64,000 nt of DNA from assembly GCF_029691405.1 (NCBI RefSeq), contig NZ_CP121467.1:1-64000 (forward strand). Reading direction: 5' to 3'. The DNA comes from Streptococcus sp. D7B5. Lineage in GTDB: Bacteria; Bacillota; Bacilli; Lactobacillales; Streptococcaceae. The notes under the pieces were generated by a model. The model was not told the DNA's origin. It did not search any database and was given only the letters and a program-made list of their open reading frames with translations. How positions within the stretch are numbered: position 1 is the stretch's first letter; each line of letters starts with the position of its first letter. The position numbers and the translations under genes were made by a program. Below, piece after piece: positions 17,519 through 25,329 of this stretch.

Positions 17519-18541
17519 ATGTACTTTATCACAGGATTTTTTGTCCTACTTTTTCTCGTTTCGTTTTTAAGGGACAATCGTAGTCTCTGGAATCCAGCTC
17601 TCTTGCTTTTGTCTCTGCTTTTTTCTTATATGTCTATTGCCAATCTTTTTTACGAAGCTGGGCAGAAAGAAGTGCACATGGTTTTCTTTGCAGGGATTTT
17701 TCTCCTGCTGCCTCTTTTAGTTTTTCTAAGTGGTTTTTTCCTTATTTATAATGGATTTGTGTTATTGAAAAAAGAAGGAAAATCCAAGGCAAATTATTTG
17801 TCTCTAGGATTAGGCTGCGTGATTCTATTCTTTTTTGTGATCATGGCGATTCGAGTGAGCGATACCAAGGGCTTGTTTTACACCAATCATCTAGTGAATA
17901 TTATCTTTTTCTTTTTGATTTATTCGTATTTGATTTTTGGTTTTGCCTTTGCAGGATTTCTGCTTTATTCCATTCTGTATCTTTTCATTCCTAAGAAAAA
18001 ATATTATGATTTTATCATCATTCACGGAGCAGGCTTGTTGAATGGAGAAAAAGTCACTCCCTTACTGAAGAGTCGCATTGACAAGGCAGTAGAAGCTTAT
18101 CACCAGTCTCTCAATCCCAATGTTAAAATCATCGCAAGTGGTGGTCAAGGTGGGGATGAGAAGATTTCCGAGGCTCAGGCAATTTGTAATTATTTGCTGG
18201 AAGAGACGGATGTTCCGAGAGAAGCGATTCTCCTAGAGGAAGACTCAACGACGACCTATGAGAATCTTCTCTTCTCAAAAGAAATGGGAGAGAAGCTGGT
18301 GGCCAGTCCACGTTTTCTCTTTGTGACCAATGATTACCATGTTTTTCGTACCAGTACCTATGCTCGCCGTATTGGGATGAAGGGAGATGGTCTTGGTTGC
18401 CGTACAGCCGCCTACTATATCCCATCAGCCTTTATTAGAGAATATATTGCTCTATGTGTGAAGATGAGATGGCTTTTTATCGCTTTCTATGTTTTGTTGA
18501 TTTTAGCTCTGATTTTCTCTTATAGAGGTATTTTATGGTAA
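17519..18541 (+). CDS. YdcF/SanA-type DUF218 membrane protein
   Basis: A 340-residue protein. The N-terminal half (residues 1-160) has about five membrane helices. The DUF218 domain follows (about 165-310) with DFIIIHGAGLLNGEKVTPLL, ASGGQGGDE and EDSTTTYENLLFSKE, and a last helix sits near 315-335. DUF218 proteins such as YdcF and SanA are linked to cell-envelope processes, but their reaction is not defined. AAGGAGG precedes the ATG. It has its own extended -10 (TGgTACAAT) and is followed by a strong shared terminator. Confidence 0.85.
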   Translation: MYFITGFFVLLFLVSFLRDNRSLWNPALLLLSLLFSYMSIANLFYEAGQKEVHMVFFAGIFLLLPLLVFLSGFFLIYNGFVLLKKEGKSKANYLSLGLGCVILFFFVIMAIRVSDTKGLFYTNHLVNIIFFFLIYSYLIFGFAFAGFLLYSILYLFIPKKKYYDFIIIHGAGLLNGEKVTPLLKSRIDKAVEAYHQSLNPNVKIIASGGQGGDEKISEAQAICNYLLEETDVPREAILLEEDSTTTYENLLFSKEMGEKLVASPRFLFVTNDYHVFRTSTYARRIGMKGDGLGCRTAAYYIPSAFIREYIALCVKMRWLFIAFYVLLILALIFSYRGILW

Positions 18542-18543
18542 TC

Positions 18544-18582
18544 AAAAAATCAGCTCTCCATTTTTGCGGAGAGCTGATTTTT
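18544..18582. terminator. Bidirectional terminator between YdcF gene and ABC operon
   Basis: Stem aaaatcagctctcc / ggagagctgatttt between two convergent genes. Confidence 0.92.
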
Positions 18583-19240
18583 ATTCTGCAGCTTGTTGCC
18601 AACGTTTTGCTAGCTTATGAGACAAGCTAGAAATAGCAAAGTTAAAGATAAAGTAAATCAAGGCAATCAGGATATACAGACTGAAGACCTGCTCTGGTTC
18701 GAAATAGCGTCCCATGAGAATTTGGCTAGCGCCAAAGAGTTCTTGTAGGGCGATAACAGAGTAGAGAAGGCTGGTATCCTTAATTACAGTTACAAACTGA
18801 GAAATGATGGCTGGCAGCATTTTACGGATTGCTTGTGGGAGAATGATGTAGTAGAGGATTTGGGCTGAAGTGAATCCTTGCGACATTCCTGCTTCGTACT
18901 GGCCCTTGTCCACGGCATTGAGGCCACCTCGGATAATCTCAGCCAAGGCTGCTGAGGTAAAGAGGGTAAAGGCGGTAATGCCAGCTGGTGTCGACTTCAT
19001 CTTGAAAACCAAAAAGATGGTGAAAATCCAGAGAAGGTTGGGAACGTTACGTACAAACTCGATATAAATGCTGGAGATGATCCGTAAAACAGGATTTTTT
19101 CCATTTCTCATAACCGCAAGTACCGTCCCGATCAGGGTAGAGAGGACAATGGCAATCAGAGAAATGTAGAGGGTTAAGCCAAATCCTTTAAAGATAAAGA
19201 CTAGGTTATCTGGGGTCAAAACTTCTAAAATAGATTCCAT
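18581..19240 (-). CDS. Polar amino acid ABC transporter permease 2
   Basis: A 219-residue HisM/GlnP-type permease with about five membrane helices and the cytoplasmic coupling motif EAGMSQGFTSAQILYYIILPQA. It is the last gene of a four-gene minus-strand operon (ATPase, binding protein, two permeases) and lies ten bases behind its sister permease. Together the two form the membrane channel of an importer for polar amino acids. The exact substrate (glutamine, glutamate, arginine or others) cannot be read from sequence. Confidence 0.92.
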   Translation of the reverse strand: MESILEVLTPDNLVFIFKGFGLTLYISLIAIVLSTLIGTVLAVMRNGKNPVLRIISSIYIEFVRNVPNLLWIFTIFLVFKMKSTPAGITAFTLFTSAALAEIIRGGLNAVDKGQYEAGMSQGFTSAQILYYIILPQAIRKMLPAIISQFVTVIKDTSLLYSVIALQELFGASQILMGRYFEPEQVFSLYILIALIYFIFNFAISSLSHKLAKRWQQAAE

Positions 19241-19249
19241 AGTAACCTC

Positions 19250-19927
19250 CTAAAGTGAATAGGCTTTTTTGTTGGCTTGCTCCATCTTGCGACCAAACTG
19301 GGCAACAGGGAAGCATAGGGCAAAGTAGAGAAGAGCAGCACCTAAAAAGGCTGGGATATAGTTTCCGTTGAGAGCCGACCAAGACTTAGTCACAAACATC
19401 AAGTCTACTCCAGAGATGATAGCTACGGTAGAGGTGTTCTTGATGAGGTTAACGATTTGGTTGGTCAAAGGTGGGAGAATGATACGGAAGGCCTGAGGCA
19501 AGATAATCAAGCGCATGGCACTGATATAGGTAAAACCTTGCGACAAGGCGGCCTCCATCTGACCACTAGGAATAGACTGAATCCCTGAACGAATAACCTC
19601 CGCAATATAGGCACCGTGATAGAGTCCCACACAAAGTACAGCTGTCCAATAAATGGGAATCATGATGGTATGGTCACTGATAAGAGGCAAACCATAGAAG
19701 ACGATGACAAACTGCACCAAGAGGGGAGTATTTTGATAAAATTCGACAAAGATACGAGCCAAAACACGCAAGAATGGGCGTTTGCTAGTTGACATGGCCC
19801 CAAAGAAGATGCCCAAAACCATGGCGAGGATAAAGGAACCAACCGCTAGGGCAAGGGTAAAGAGGAAACCATTGAAAAATTGTCCAAAATCCTGAAAATA
19901 GGCTGTCCAAGATGATAAATCTGTCAT
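19250..19927 (-). CDS. Polar amino acid ABC transporter permease 1
   Basis: A 225-residue HisM/GlnP-type permease with the motif MEAALSQGFTYISAMRLIILPQA in the coupling loop, which docks on the ATPase. It is similar in design to the next gene, so the channel is probably a heterodimer. AGGAGG stands before the ATG. The gene follows the binding-protein gene by 12 bp in the operon. Confidence 0.92.
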   Translation of the reverse strand: MTDLSSWTAYFQDFGQFFNGFLFTLALAVGSFILAMVLGIFFGAMSTSKRPFLRVLARIFVEFYQNTPLLVQFVIVFYGLPLISDHTIMIPIYWTAVLCVGLYHGAYIAEVIRSGIQSIPSGQMEAALSQGFTYISAMRLIILPQAFRIILPPLTNQIVNLIKNTSTVAIISGVDLMFVTKSWSALNGNYIPAFLGAALLYFALCFPVAQFGRKMEQANKKAYSL

Positions 19928-19939
19928 GGGATGTCCTCC

Positions 19940-20734
19940 TTAATCTGCGGTATGGCTAGATGGTTTGAGTTTGTAACGGTCATAGAGTTTCTGCAAACTA
20001 CCATCCTTGCTCCATTTAGTGACCAAGCTATCAAGATAGTCGTTTAGCTCGGTATTTGATTTTTTGGTGACGATACCGTAGTCAGATGGCTTGAAACTAT
20101 CATCTAGTAGTTCTGTCCGTTTGCTGATGTAGCCAGAGAGGATAGAGCGGTCCACGGAAAAGGCGTCAATACGGTGAGCGTGAAGGGAAGTAATCAATTC
20201 TGGGTAGGAACCAAGTTCGACGAATTTAAAGGTTAGACCTTTCTTTTTACCCAGTTCAGTAATCAAGCGCTGGGTGATGGAGCCTTGGGCAACTCCGATC
20301 GTTTTACCGTTTAGGTCCTCAATGCTTTTGATATTGGCGGATTTATTGACCAAAAAACCAGAAGCATCCGTGTAGTAGGGACTGGTGAAATTGTATAATT
20401 TTTTACGTTCATCTGTGATGGTGAAGGTTGCGATATCCATGTCGACCTGTTCATTGTCTAGTAGTGGACCGCGGGTTTGAGCGGTAACAGGAACGTAGCG
20501 AATCTTGACCTTGAGTTCATCCGCAATCATCTTGGCCAAGTCCGTTTCGATACCAGAATAAGTACCGGTCTTGGGGTCCTTGTAGCCAAAATTGGGAACG
20601 TCTTGTTTGACACCGACAACTAGTTCGCCTCTTTTTTGAATGTCTGCGACACTGGTATCAGCCTGGACTGGTTTGGCAGCAGCAAGGCTGAAAAGGCTAA
20701 TCAATAATGCGGATAAAAAGAATTTCTTTTTCAT
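19940..20734 (-). CDS. Amino acid ABC transporter substrate-binding protein without lipobox
   Basis: A 264-residue SBP_bac_3 family protein. The start is MKKKFF, just after AAGGAGGCGCCT; a longer in-frame extension would run into the ATPase gene and is rejected. The signal peptide has a hydrophobic core (about residues 5-20) and an AKPVQA|D-type cleavage site, with no cysteine for lipid attachment. The mature part begins ADIQKRGELVVGVKQDVPNF and continues with family landmarks (GIETDLAKMIADEL, NGKTIGVAQGSI). The layout resembles glutamate/aspartate or PEB1-like binding proteins. Most Gram-positive binding proteins are lipoproteins, so the missing anchor is notable. Confidence 0.88.
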   Translation of the reverse strand: MKKKFFLSALLISLFSLAAAKPVQADTSVADIQKRGELVVGVKQDVPNFGYKDPKTGTYSGIETDLAKMIADELKVKIRYVPVTAQTRGPLLDNEQVDMDIATFTITDERKKLYNFTSPYYTDASGFLVNKSANIKSIEDLNGKTIGVAQGSITQRLITELGKKKGLTFKFVELGSYPELITSLHAHRIDAFSVDRSILSGYISKRTELLDDSFKPSDYGIVTKKSNTELNDYLDSLVTKWSKDGSLQKLYDRYKLKPSSHTAD

Positions 20735-20744
20735 AGGCGCCTCC

Positions 20745-21503
20745 TTATTTGACTTTGTCACTTTCGTGGTTGATAATTTTGCTGAGGAATTGTTGGGCAC
20801 GAGGTTCGCTTGGGTTGTCAAAAAAGTCATCGACATCTGTCGTATCCACCAAAACTTCTCCGTCTGCCATAAAGATGATGCGGTCCGCAACCTCTCGAGC
20901 AAAGCCCATTTCGTGGGTAACGATGATCATGTTCATCCCATCATGCGCCAGTTTTTGCATAACGGCTAGAACATCTCCGATAGTCTCAGGATCAAGAGCA
21001 GATGTTGGCTCATCAAAGAGGAGGAGTTCCGGATGCATGGCAAGACCACGAGCAATGGCAATCCGCTGTTTTTGTCCACCAGATAGCATGGCCGGATAGG
21101 AATCTTTCTTGTCCCACATGTTTACAAATTCCAGATATTTTTGGGCTGTTTTTTCAGCTTCTTTTTTATCAATTCCTAGAACTTTTATGGGTGCGAGTGT
21201 TACATTTTCTAACACTGTTTTGTGTGGATAAAGGTTAAAATGTTGAAAAACCATGCCGACTTCCTTACGAAGAGGAACTAAATCTTTCTGGCTAGCACCT
21301 GCTACTTGGTGTCCATTGACTAGGAGACTTCCTTTGTCAACAGCCTCTAAACCATTGATCGTACGGATAAGAGTGGACTTCCCAGAACCAGAAGGTCCAA
21401 GCAGGACAACAACTTGTCCTTTTTCAAAACGGAGATTGATGTCGCGGAGTGCGTGATAGTCTCCGTAATATTTTTCGACGTTTTTAAATTCTACTAAAGC
21501 CAT
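20745..21503 (-). CDS. Polar amino acid ABC transporter ATPase (GlnQ-like)
   Basis: A 252-residue ATPase with Walker A GPSGSGKST, Q-loop VFQHFNLYPHKT, signature LSGGQKQRIAIARGL, Walker B LLLFDEPTSALD and the switch histidine in IIVTHEMGF. These and its length match GlnQ/HisP-type ATPases of amino acid importers. It is the first gene of the operon, with AAGGAG before the ATG and a promoter divergent from recJ. Confidence 0.95.
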   Translation of the reverse strand: MALVEFKNVEKYYGDYHALRDINLRFEKGQVVVLLGPSGSGKSTLIRTINGLEAVDKGSLLVNGHQVAGASQKDLVPLRKEVGMVFQHFNLYPHKTVLENVTLAPIKVLGIDKKEAEKTAQKYLEFVNMWDKKDSYPAMLSGGQKQRIAIARGLAMHPELLLFDEPTSALDPETIGDVLAVMQKLAHDGMNMIIVTHEMGFAREVADRIIFMADGEVLVDTTDVDDFFDNPSEPRAQQFLSKIINHESDKVK

Positions 21504-21537
21504 GAGAGATCTCCTTTGTGTTATATTTTATAACATG

Positions 21538-21566
21538 ATTCTACACCGAAAGAATGTTCTTGTCAA
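21538..21566 (-). promoter_or_regulatory. Promoter of amino acid ABC operon
   Basis: On the minus strand TTGACA (21561-21566), 17 bp, TAGAAT (21538-21543). An overlapping TGtTATAAA lies just downstream as an alternative -10. Confidence 0.8.
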
Positions 21567-21635
21567 ATCATATCTGAAAAAAATTCACTAAAATGTTATA
21601 AAAAAGCAATCTGAATAGAGAAAATGCCTAAATCA

Positions 21636-21644
21636 TGTTATAAT
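21636..21644 (+). promoter_or_regulatory. Extended -10 promoter of recJ
   Basis: TGtTATAAT. It lies downstream of the most upstream in-frame ATG of recJ, which rules that ATG out as start on this transcript. Confidence 0.7.
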
Positions 21645-21680
21645 GAAACGATAGAATTCTTAGAAAGAGTGGATGTCTTT

Positions 21681-23900
21681 TTGATAACTCCTACTTATGA
21701 ATGGCAGTTTGCCCCGCAGGTTGAAGATGCGGATTTTACAAAGATAGCCAAGAAGGCTGGGCTGGGTCCTGAGGTGGCTCGCTTATTATTTGAAAGAGGG
21801 ATTCAGGATGAAGAAAGTCTAAAGAAGTTTTTAGAACCTTCTTTAGAGGACTTACATGACCCCTATCTGCTCCATGATATGGACAAGGCAGTGGAACGGA
21901 TTCGTCAGGCCATTGAAGAAGGGGAAAACATTCTCATCTATGGAGACTACGATGCGGATGGTATGACTTCAGCTTCGATTGTGAAGGAAAGTTTGGAACA
22001 GCTTGGTGCTGAGTGCCGTGTTTACCTACCCAATCGTTTTACCGATGGCTATGGTCCCAATGCCAGTGTTTATAAATACTTTATCGAGCAAGAGGGTATT
22101 TCCTTGATTGTGACAGTGGATAATGGGGTTGCGGGTCACGAAGCAATTGAACTGGCCCAGTCTATGGGAGTGGATGTCATTGTGACCGACCACCATTCCA
22201 TGCCGGAAACCCTTCCTGATGCCTATGCGATTGTTCACCCTGAGCATCCAGATGCGGATTATCCCTTCAAATATTTGGCCGGATGCGGAGTGGCTTTCAA
22301 GCTAGCTTGCGCTCTTTTAGAAGAAGTGCAAGTGGAATTGCTTGATTTGGTCGCTATCGGTACCATTGCTGATATGGTGAGTTTGACGGATGAGAATCGC
22401 ATTTTGGTCCAATATGGTCTGGAAATGTTGGGACATACCCAGCGCATTGGACTACAAGAAATGCTAGACATGGTTGGAATTGCTGCTAATGAAGTAACAG
22501 AAGAAACGGTTGGTTTCCAGATTGCCCCTCGTTTAAATGCCTTGGGGCGCTTGGATGATCCTAATCCTGCCATTGATTTGCTGACTGGATTTGACGACGA
22601 GGAAGCTCATGAGATTGCCCTCATGATTCACCAGAAAAATGAAGAGCGCAAGGAAATCGTTCAGTCAATCTATGAAGAAGCTAAGACCATGGTTGATCCT
22701 GAGAAAAAGGTCCAGGTTTTGGCCAAGGAAGGCTGGAATCCTGGCGTTCTGGGTATCGTTGCTGGTCGTTTGTTGGAAGAACTAGGGCAGACAGTCATCG
22801 TTCTTAATATAGAAGAAGGTCGCGCCAAGGGTAGTGCTCGTAGTGTGGAAGCGGTCGATATTTTTGAAGCTCTGGATCCCCATCGAGACCTCTTTATCGC
22901 CTTTGGCGGCCATGCTGGTGCAGCTGGAATGACGCTGGAAGTTGAGAAACTTTCAGATTTATCTCAGGTTTTAGAAGACTATGTCCGTGAAAAAGGTGCA
23001 GATGCTGGTGGCAAGAATAAGTTAAATCTAGATGAAGAGTTGGATTTGGAGACTCTTAGTTTAGAAACGGTTAAAAGCTTTGAACGCTTGGCACCCTTTG
23101 GGATGGATAATCAGAAACCTGTCTTTTATATCAAGGATTTTCATGTCGAAAGTGCCCGTACTATGGGAGCAGGCAATGCCCACCTCAAACTAAAAATTTC
23201 CAAGGGTGAGGCGAGTTTTGAGGTGGTGGCCTTCGGACAAGGTAGATGGGCGACAGAGTTTGCTCAAACCAAGAATTTAGAATTGGCAGTCACCCTGTCT
23301 GTCAACCAATGGAATGGCCAAACTGCCCTCCAGTTGATGATGGTGGATGCACGTGTGGAAGGTGTTCAACTCTTTAACATTCGTGGGAAGAATGCAGTCT
23401 TGCCAGAGGGAATTCCAGTCTTGGATTTCTCTGGAGAGGTGCCAGATTTAGCGACTAGTGAAGCGGTTGTTGTGAAAACCATTCCCGAGGATATTACTCT
23501 GCTGAAGGCCATTTTTCAGAAACAACATTTCTCTGCTGTCTATTTCAAAAATGACATTGACAAGGCCTACTATCTAACAGGTTATGGGACCAGAGAGCAG
23601 TTTGCAAAATTGTACAAGACTATTTACCAGTTCCCAGAGTTTGATATTCGCTACAAGCTTAAGGATTTGGCGACTTATCTCAATATCCAACAAATCTTAC
23701 TTGTCAAGATGATCCAAGTATTTGAAGAGCTAGGTTTTGTGACGATCAAAGATGGTGTCATGACAGTCAATAAAGAAGCGCCGAAAAGGGAAATTGCTGA
23801 AAGTCAGATTTACCAAAATCTCAAACAAACCGTCAAATACCAAGAAATGATGGCGCTGGGTACCGTGCAAGAAATGTATGATTTTTTGATGGAGTTATAG
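21681..23900 (+). CDS. recJ: Single-stranded-DNA exonuclease RecJ
   Basis: Under the chosen start the protein has 739 residues, the usual streptococcal size. The DHH domain has YGDYDADGMTSASI and TDHHSMPE, and the DHHA1 domain has FGGHAGAAGMTLE; an OB-fold and a C-terminal extension follow. RecJ degrades single-stranded DNA 5' to 3' in recombination and repair. I place the start at TTG (L/fM-ITPTYEWQF) because the predicted transcription start lies near 21650, downstream of the far ATG, and because RecJ proteins I know begin with ITPTYEW. The ribosome site (GAAAGAGTGG) is weak and slightly far, so the exact start is uncertain. Confidence 0.92.
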   Translation: MITPTYEWQFAPQVEDADFTKIAKKAGLGPEVARLLFERGIQDEESLKKFLEPSLEDLHDPYLLHDMDKAVERIRQAIEEGENILIYGDYDADGMTSASIVKESLEQLGAECRVYLPNRFTDGYGPNASVYKYFIEQEGISLIVTVDNGVAGHEAIELAQSMGVDVIVTDHHSMPETLPDAYAIVHPEHPDADYPFKYLAGCGVAFKLACALLEEVQVELLDLVAIGTIADMVSLTDENRILVQYGLEMLGHTQRIGLQEMLDMVGIAANEVTEETVGFQIAPRLNALGRLDDPNPAIDLLTGFDDEEAHEIALMIHQKNEERKEIVQSIYEEAKTMVDPEKKVQVLAKEGWNPGVLGIVAGRLLEELGQTVIVLNIEEGRAKGSARSVEAVDIFEALDPHRDLFIAFGGHAGAAGMTLEVEKLSDLSQVLEDYVREKGADAGGKNKLNLDEELDLETLSLETVKSFERLAPFGMDNQKPVFYIKDFHVESARTMGAGNAHLKLKISKGEASFEVVAFGQGRWATEFAQTKNLELAVTLSVNQWNGQTALQLMMVDARVEGVQLFNIRGKNAVLPEGIPVLDFSGEVPDLATSEAVVVKTIPEDITLLKAIFQKQHFSAVYFKNDIDKAYYLTGYGTREQFAKLYKTIYQFPEFDIRYKLKDLATYLNIQQILLVKMIQVFEELGFVTIKDGVMTVNKEAPKREIAESQIYQNLKQTVKYQEMMALGTVQEMYDFLMEL

Positions 23901-23903
23901 ATG

Positions 23904-23939
23904 GAAAGGGACTGAGATGACCTATCTCGGTCTCTTTTT
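23904..23939 (+). terminator. Terminator after recJ
   Basis: Stem aaagggactgagat / atctcggtctcttt with G-U pairs, then T's. Confidence 0.8.
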
Positions 23940-24181
23940 GACGGATAAATGCTTGATGTGGGAGTGGTTGAGAAGACGGTCTTTTGAGTGATTTACTGAT
24001 GAAAAGATTGGGGGAATGATTCATTTTTATTCTCTTCTATCACTTTATACGATGTCTGCTTTTAAACCTTATGTAGTAAAAGTATAAATTTTTGTAACAT
24101 GACTAAAATATAACTCTAAACGAACTGACATGTAAATCAAGTATGATTTTCTTATCAAGAAAATATAAGGGGAATCCAGTT

Positions 24182-24829
24182 ATGAAAAAAACAGTTACGA
24201 AACTGACTCTTGGTTTGACTTCTACGGCTATTTTAGCTACAGTTGGTGCTCAAACTGTGCACGCGAACTCTTACGTTGTCCAAGGCGGTGATTCATTTTA
24301 TGCCATCGCAACTGCAAACGGCATGGATCCGCATGAGTTGGCAGCTTTGAATGGAAAAACCATCTTTGACACTATCCACCCAGGCGATGTATTGGAAGTG
24401 AGTGGTTCCGCTCAGGCTAGCTCAACCTACAGTGCTCCAGCTAGCACTGCGAACGTGGTATCAGATACAGAGGATGTTGTCGAAAAGACTCCGACAAACT
24501 ATGGAAACTCATACCCTGTTGGTCAGTGTACATGGGGTGTGAAAGAATTGGCGCCTTGGGCTAGCAACTGGTGGGGAAATGCCAACACGTGGGCAATCTA
24601 CGCGAGTGCTCAAGGCTATAAGACAGGAAGTGTTCCAGTAGTAGGAGCAATCGCCGTTTGGGATGGTGGTGAATATGGACACGTTGCTTATGTAACAGAT
24701 GTTCAAAGTGAAAACTCCATCCAGGTATTGGAAGCAAACTACAGACGTCAAAAGCAGATTGCAAATTACCGTGGCTTCTTTAATCCTCATGAATTTTTAG
24801 GTAACGTCACTTATATCTATCCAAACTAA
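24182..24829 (+). CDS. Secreted LysM-CHAP peptidoglycan hydrolase
   Basis: A 215-residue exported protein. The signal peptide ends near TVHA|NS (residues 1-28). One LysM domain (about 30-74: YVVQGGDSFYAIATANGM, then HPGDVLEV) binds glycan strands, and a Ser/Ala/Thr-rich linker follows. The C-terminal CHAP domain has catalytic Cys about 116 (VGQCTWGVKE), His in EYGHVAYV and Asn in EANYR. It should cleave peptidoglycan as an amidase or endopeptidase, in cell separation or remodelling. The start is MKKTV after AAGGGGAATCC rather than an earlier in-frame ATG. Such genes are often WalR-controlled, but I could not identify a convincing WalR site. Confidence 0.88.
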   Translation: MKKTVTKLTLGLTSTAILATVGAQTVHANSYVVQGGDSFYAIATANGMDPHELAALNGKTIFDTIHPGDVLEVSGSAQASSTYSAPASTANVVSDTEDVVEKTPTNYGNSYPVGQCTWGVKELAPWASNWWGNANTWAIYASAQGYKTGSVPVVGAIAVWDGGEYGHVAYVTDVQSENSIQVLEANYRRQKQIANYRGFFNPHEFLGNVTYIYPN

Positions 24830-24837
24830 AGATGATA

Positions 24838-24868
24838 AAAAGATTTAGAATTTCTAAGTCTTTTTTCT
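24838..24868 (+). terminator. Terminator after LysM-CHAP gene
   Basis: Stem aaagatttagaa / tttctaagtcttt followed by T's. Confidence 0.85.
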
Positions 24869-25208
24869 TTTTGAAGAAATTTCCTAACGTTATCCTCTAT
24901 CTTAGTGGCTAATTGCTGAAAATTTTTTAGATTCTGTAGCGAACAGGAAATTTTCGCTTTTGGATGTAGATAAACCATGTCTTTGTAGGAAATAGTTCTC
25001 AAGTCGAGAGGTAAAAGCAAGTTTTTTGAACTAAAAGAAAAATTTAGAGTTCGAGAAAGGTATCTGAAATCAAATTGATTCAGAAAGTCCATAATTTTGA
25101 TGGTACAATCGTTCTATTATCTTAGATGAAGCCTCCAAAAGAGAAGTCAAAGTAAAAGAATTCGATTCACAGTAGTGACTAATCTCTAGTTAAAAACCGA
25201 TCTTCGTT
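24869..25208. other. Intergenic stretch with no supported gene
   Basis: A minus-strand frame of 88 codons exists here, but it has no ribosome site and no recognisable sequence. I see no other structure until the RNase J2 promoter. Confidence 0.5.
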
Positions 25209-25236
25209 TTGAAAATAATCAAAAAAATGGTATAAT
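25209..25236 (+). promoter_or_regulatory. RNase J2 promoter
   Basis: TTGAAA, 16 bp, TATAAT with an extended TGg. Confidence 0.85.
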
Positions 25237-25329
25237 GGTAGGAAAAGATTCGGCTGGAAGTTTTAGAACTTTTAGAATAAGAGGGTAAATTCGCCCTATA
25301 ATCAAGATAAATGAAGTTTCGGAGGGAAA

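Noticed and set aside
21528..21643. A 13-bp inverted repeat (ttataacatgatt / aatcatgttataa) between the ABC operon and recJ, considered as a shared operator
   Set aside because: Each arm is simply an extended -10 (TGtTATAA) of one of the two divergent promoters. The same sequence occurs at other promoters in the window, for example near 36700.
24024..24181. WalR binding site upstream of the LysM-CHAP gene
   Set aside because: Only isolated TGTAA-like half-sites are present, not the required spaced direct repeat.
24826..25092. An 88-codon minus-strand frame in the gap before rnjB
   Set aside because: It has no ribosome site, promoter or recognisable sequence, and overlaps the end of the CHAP gene and its terminator.
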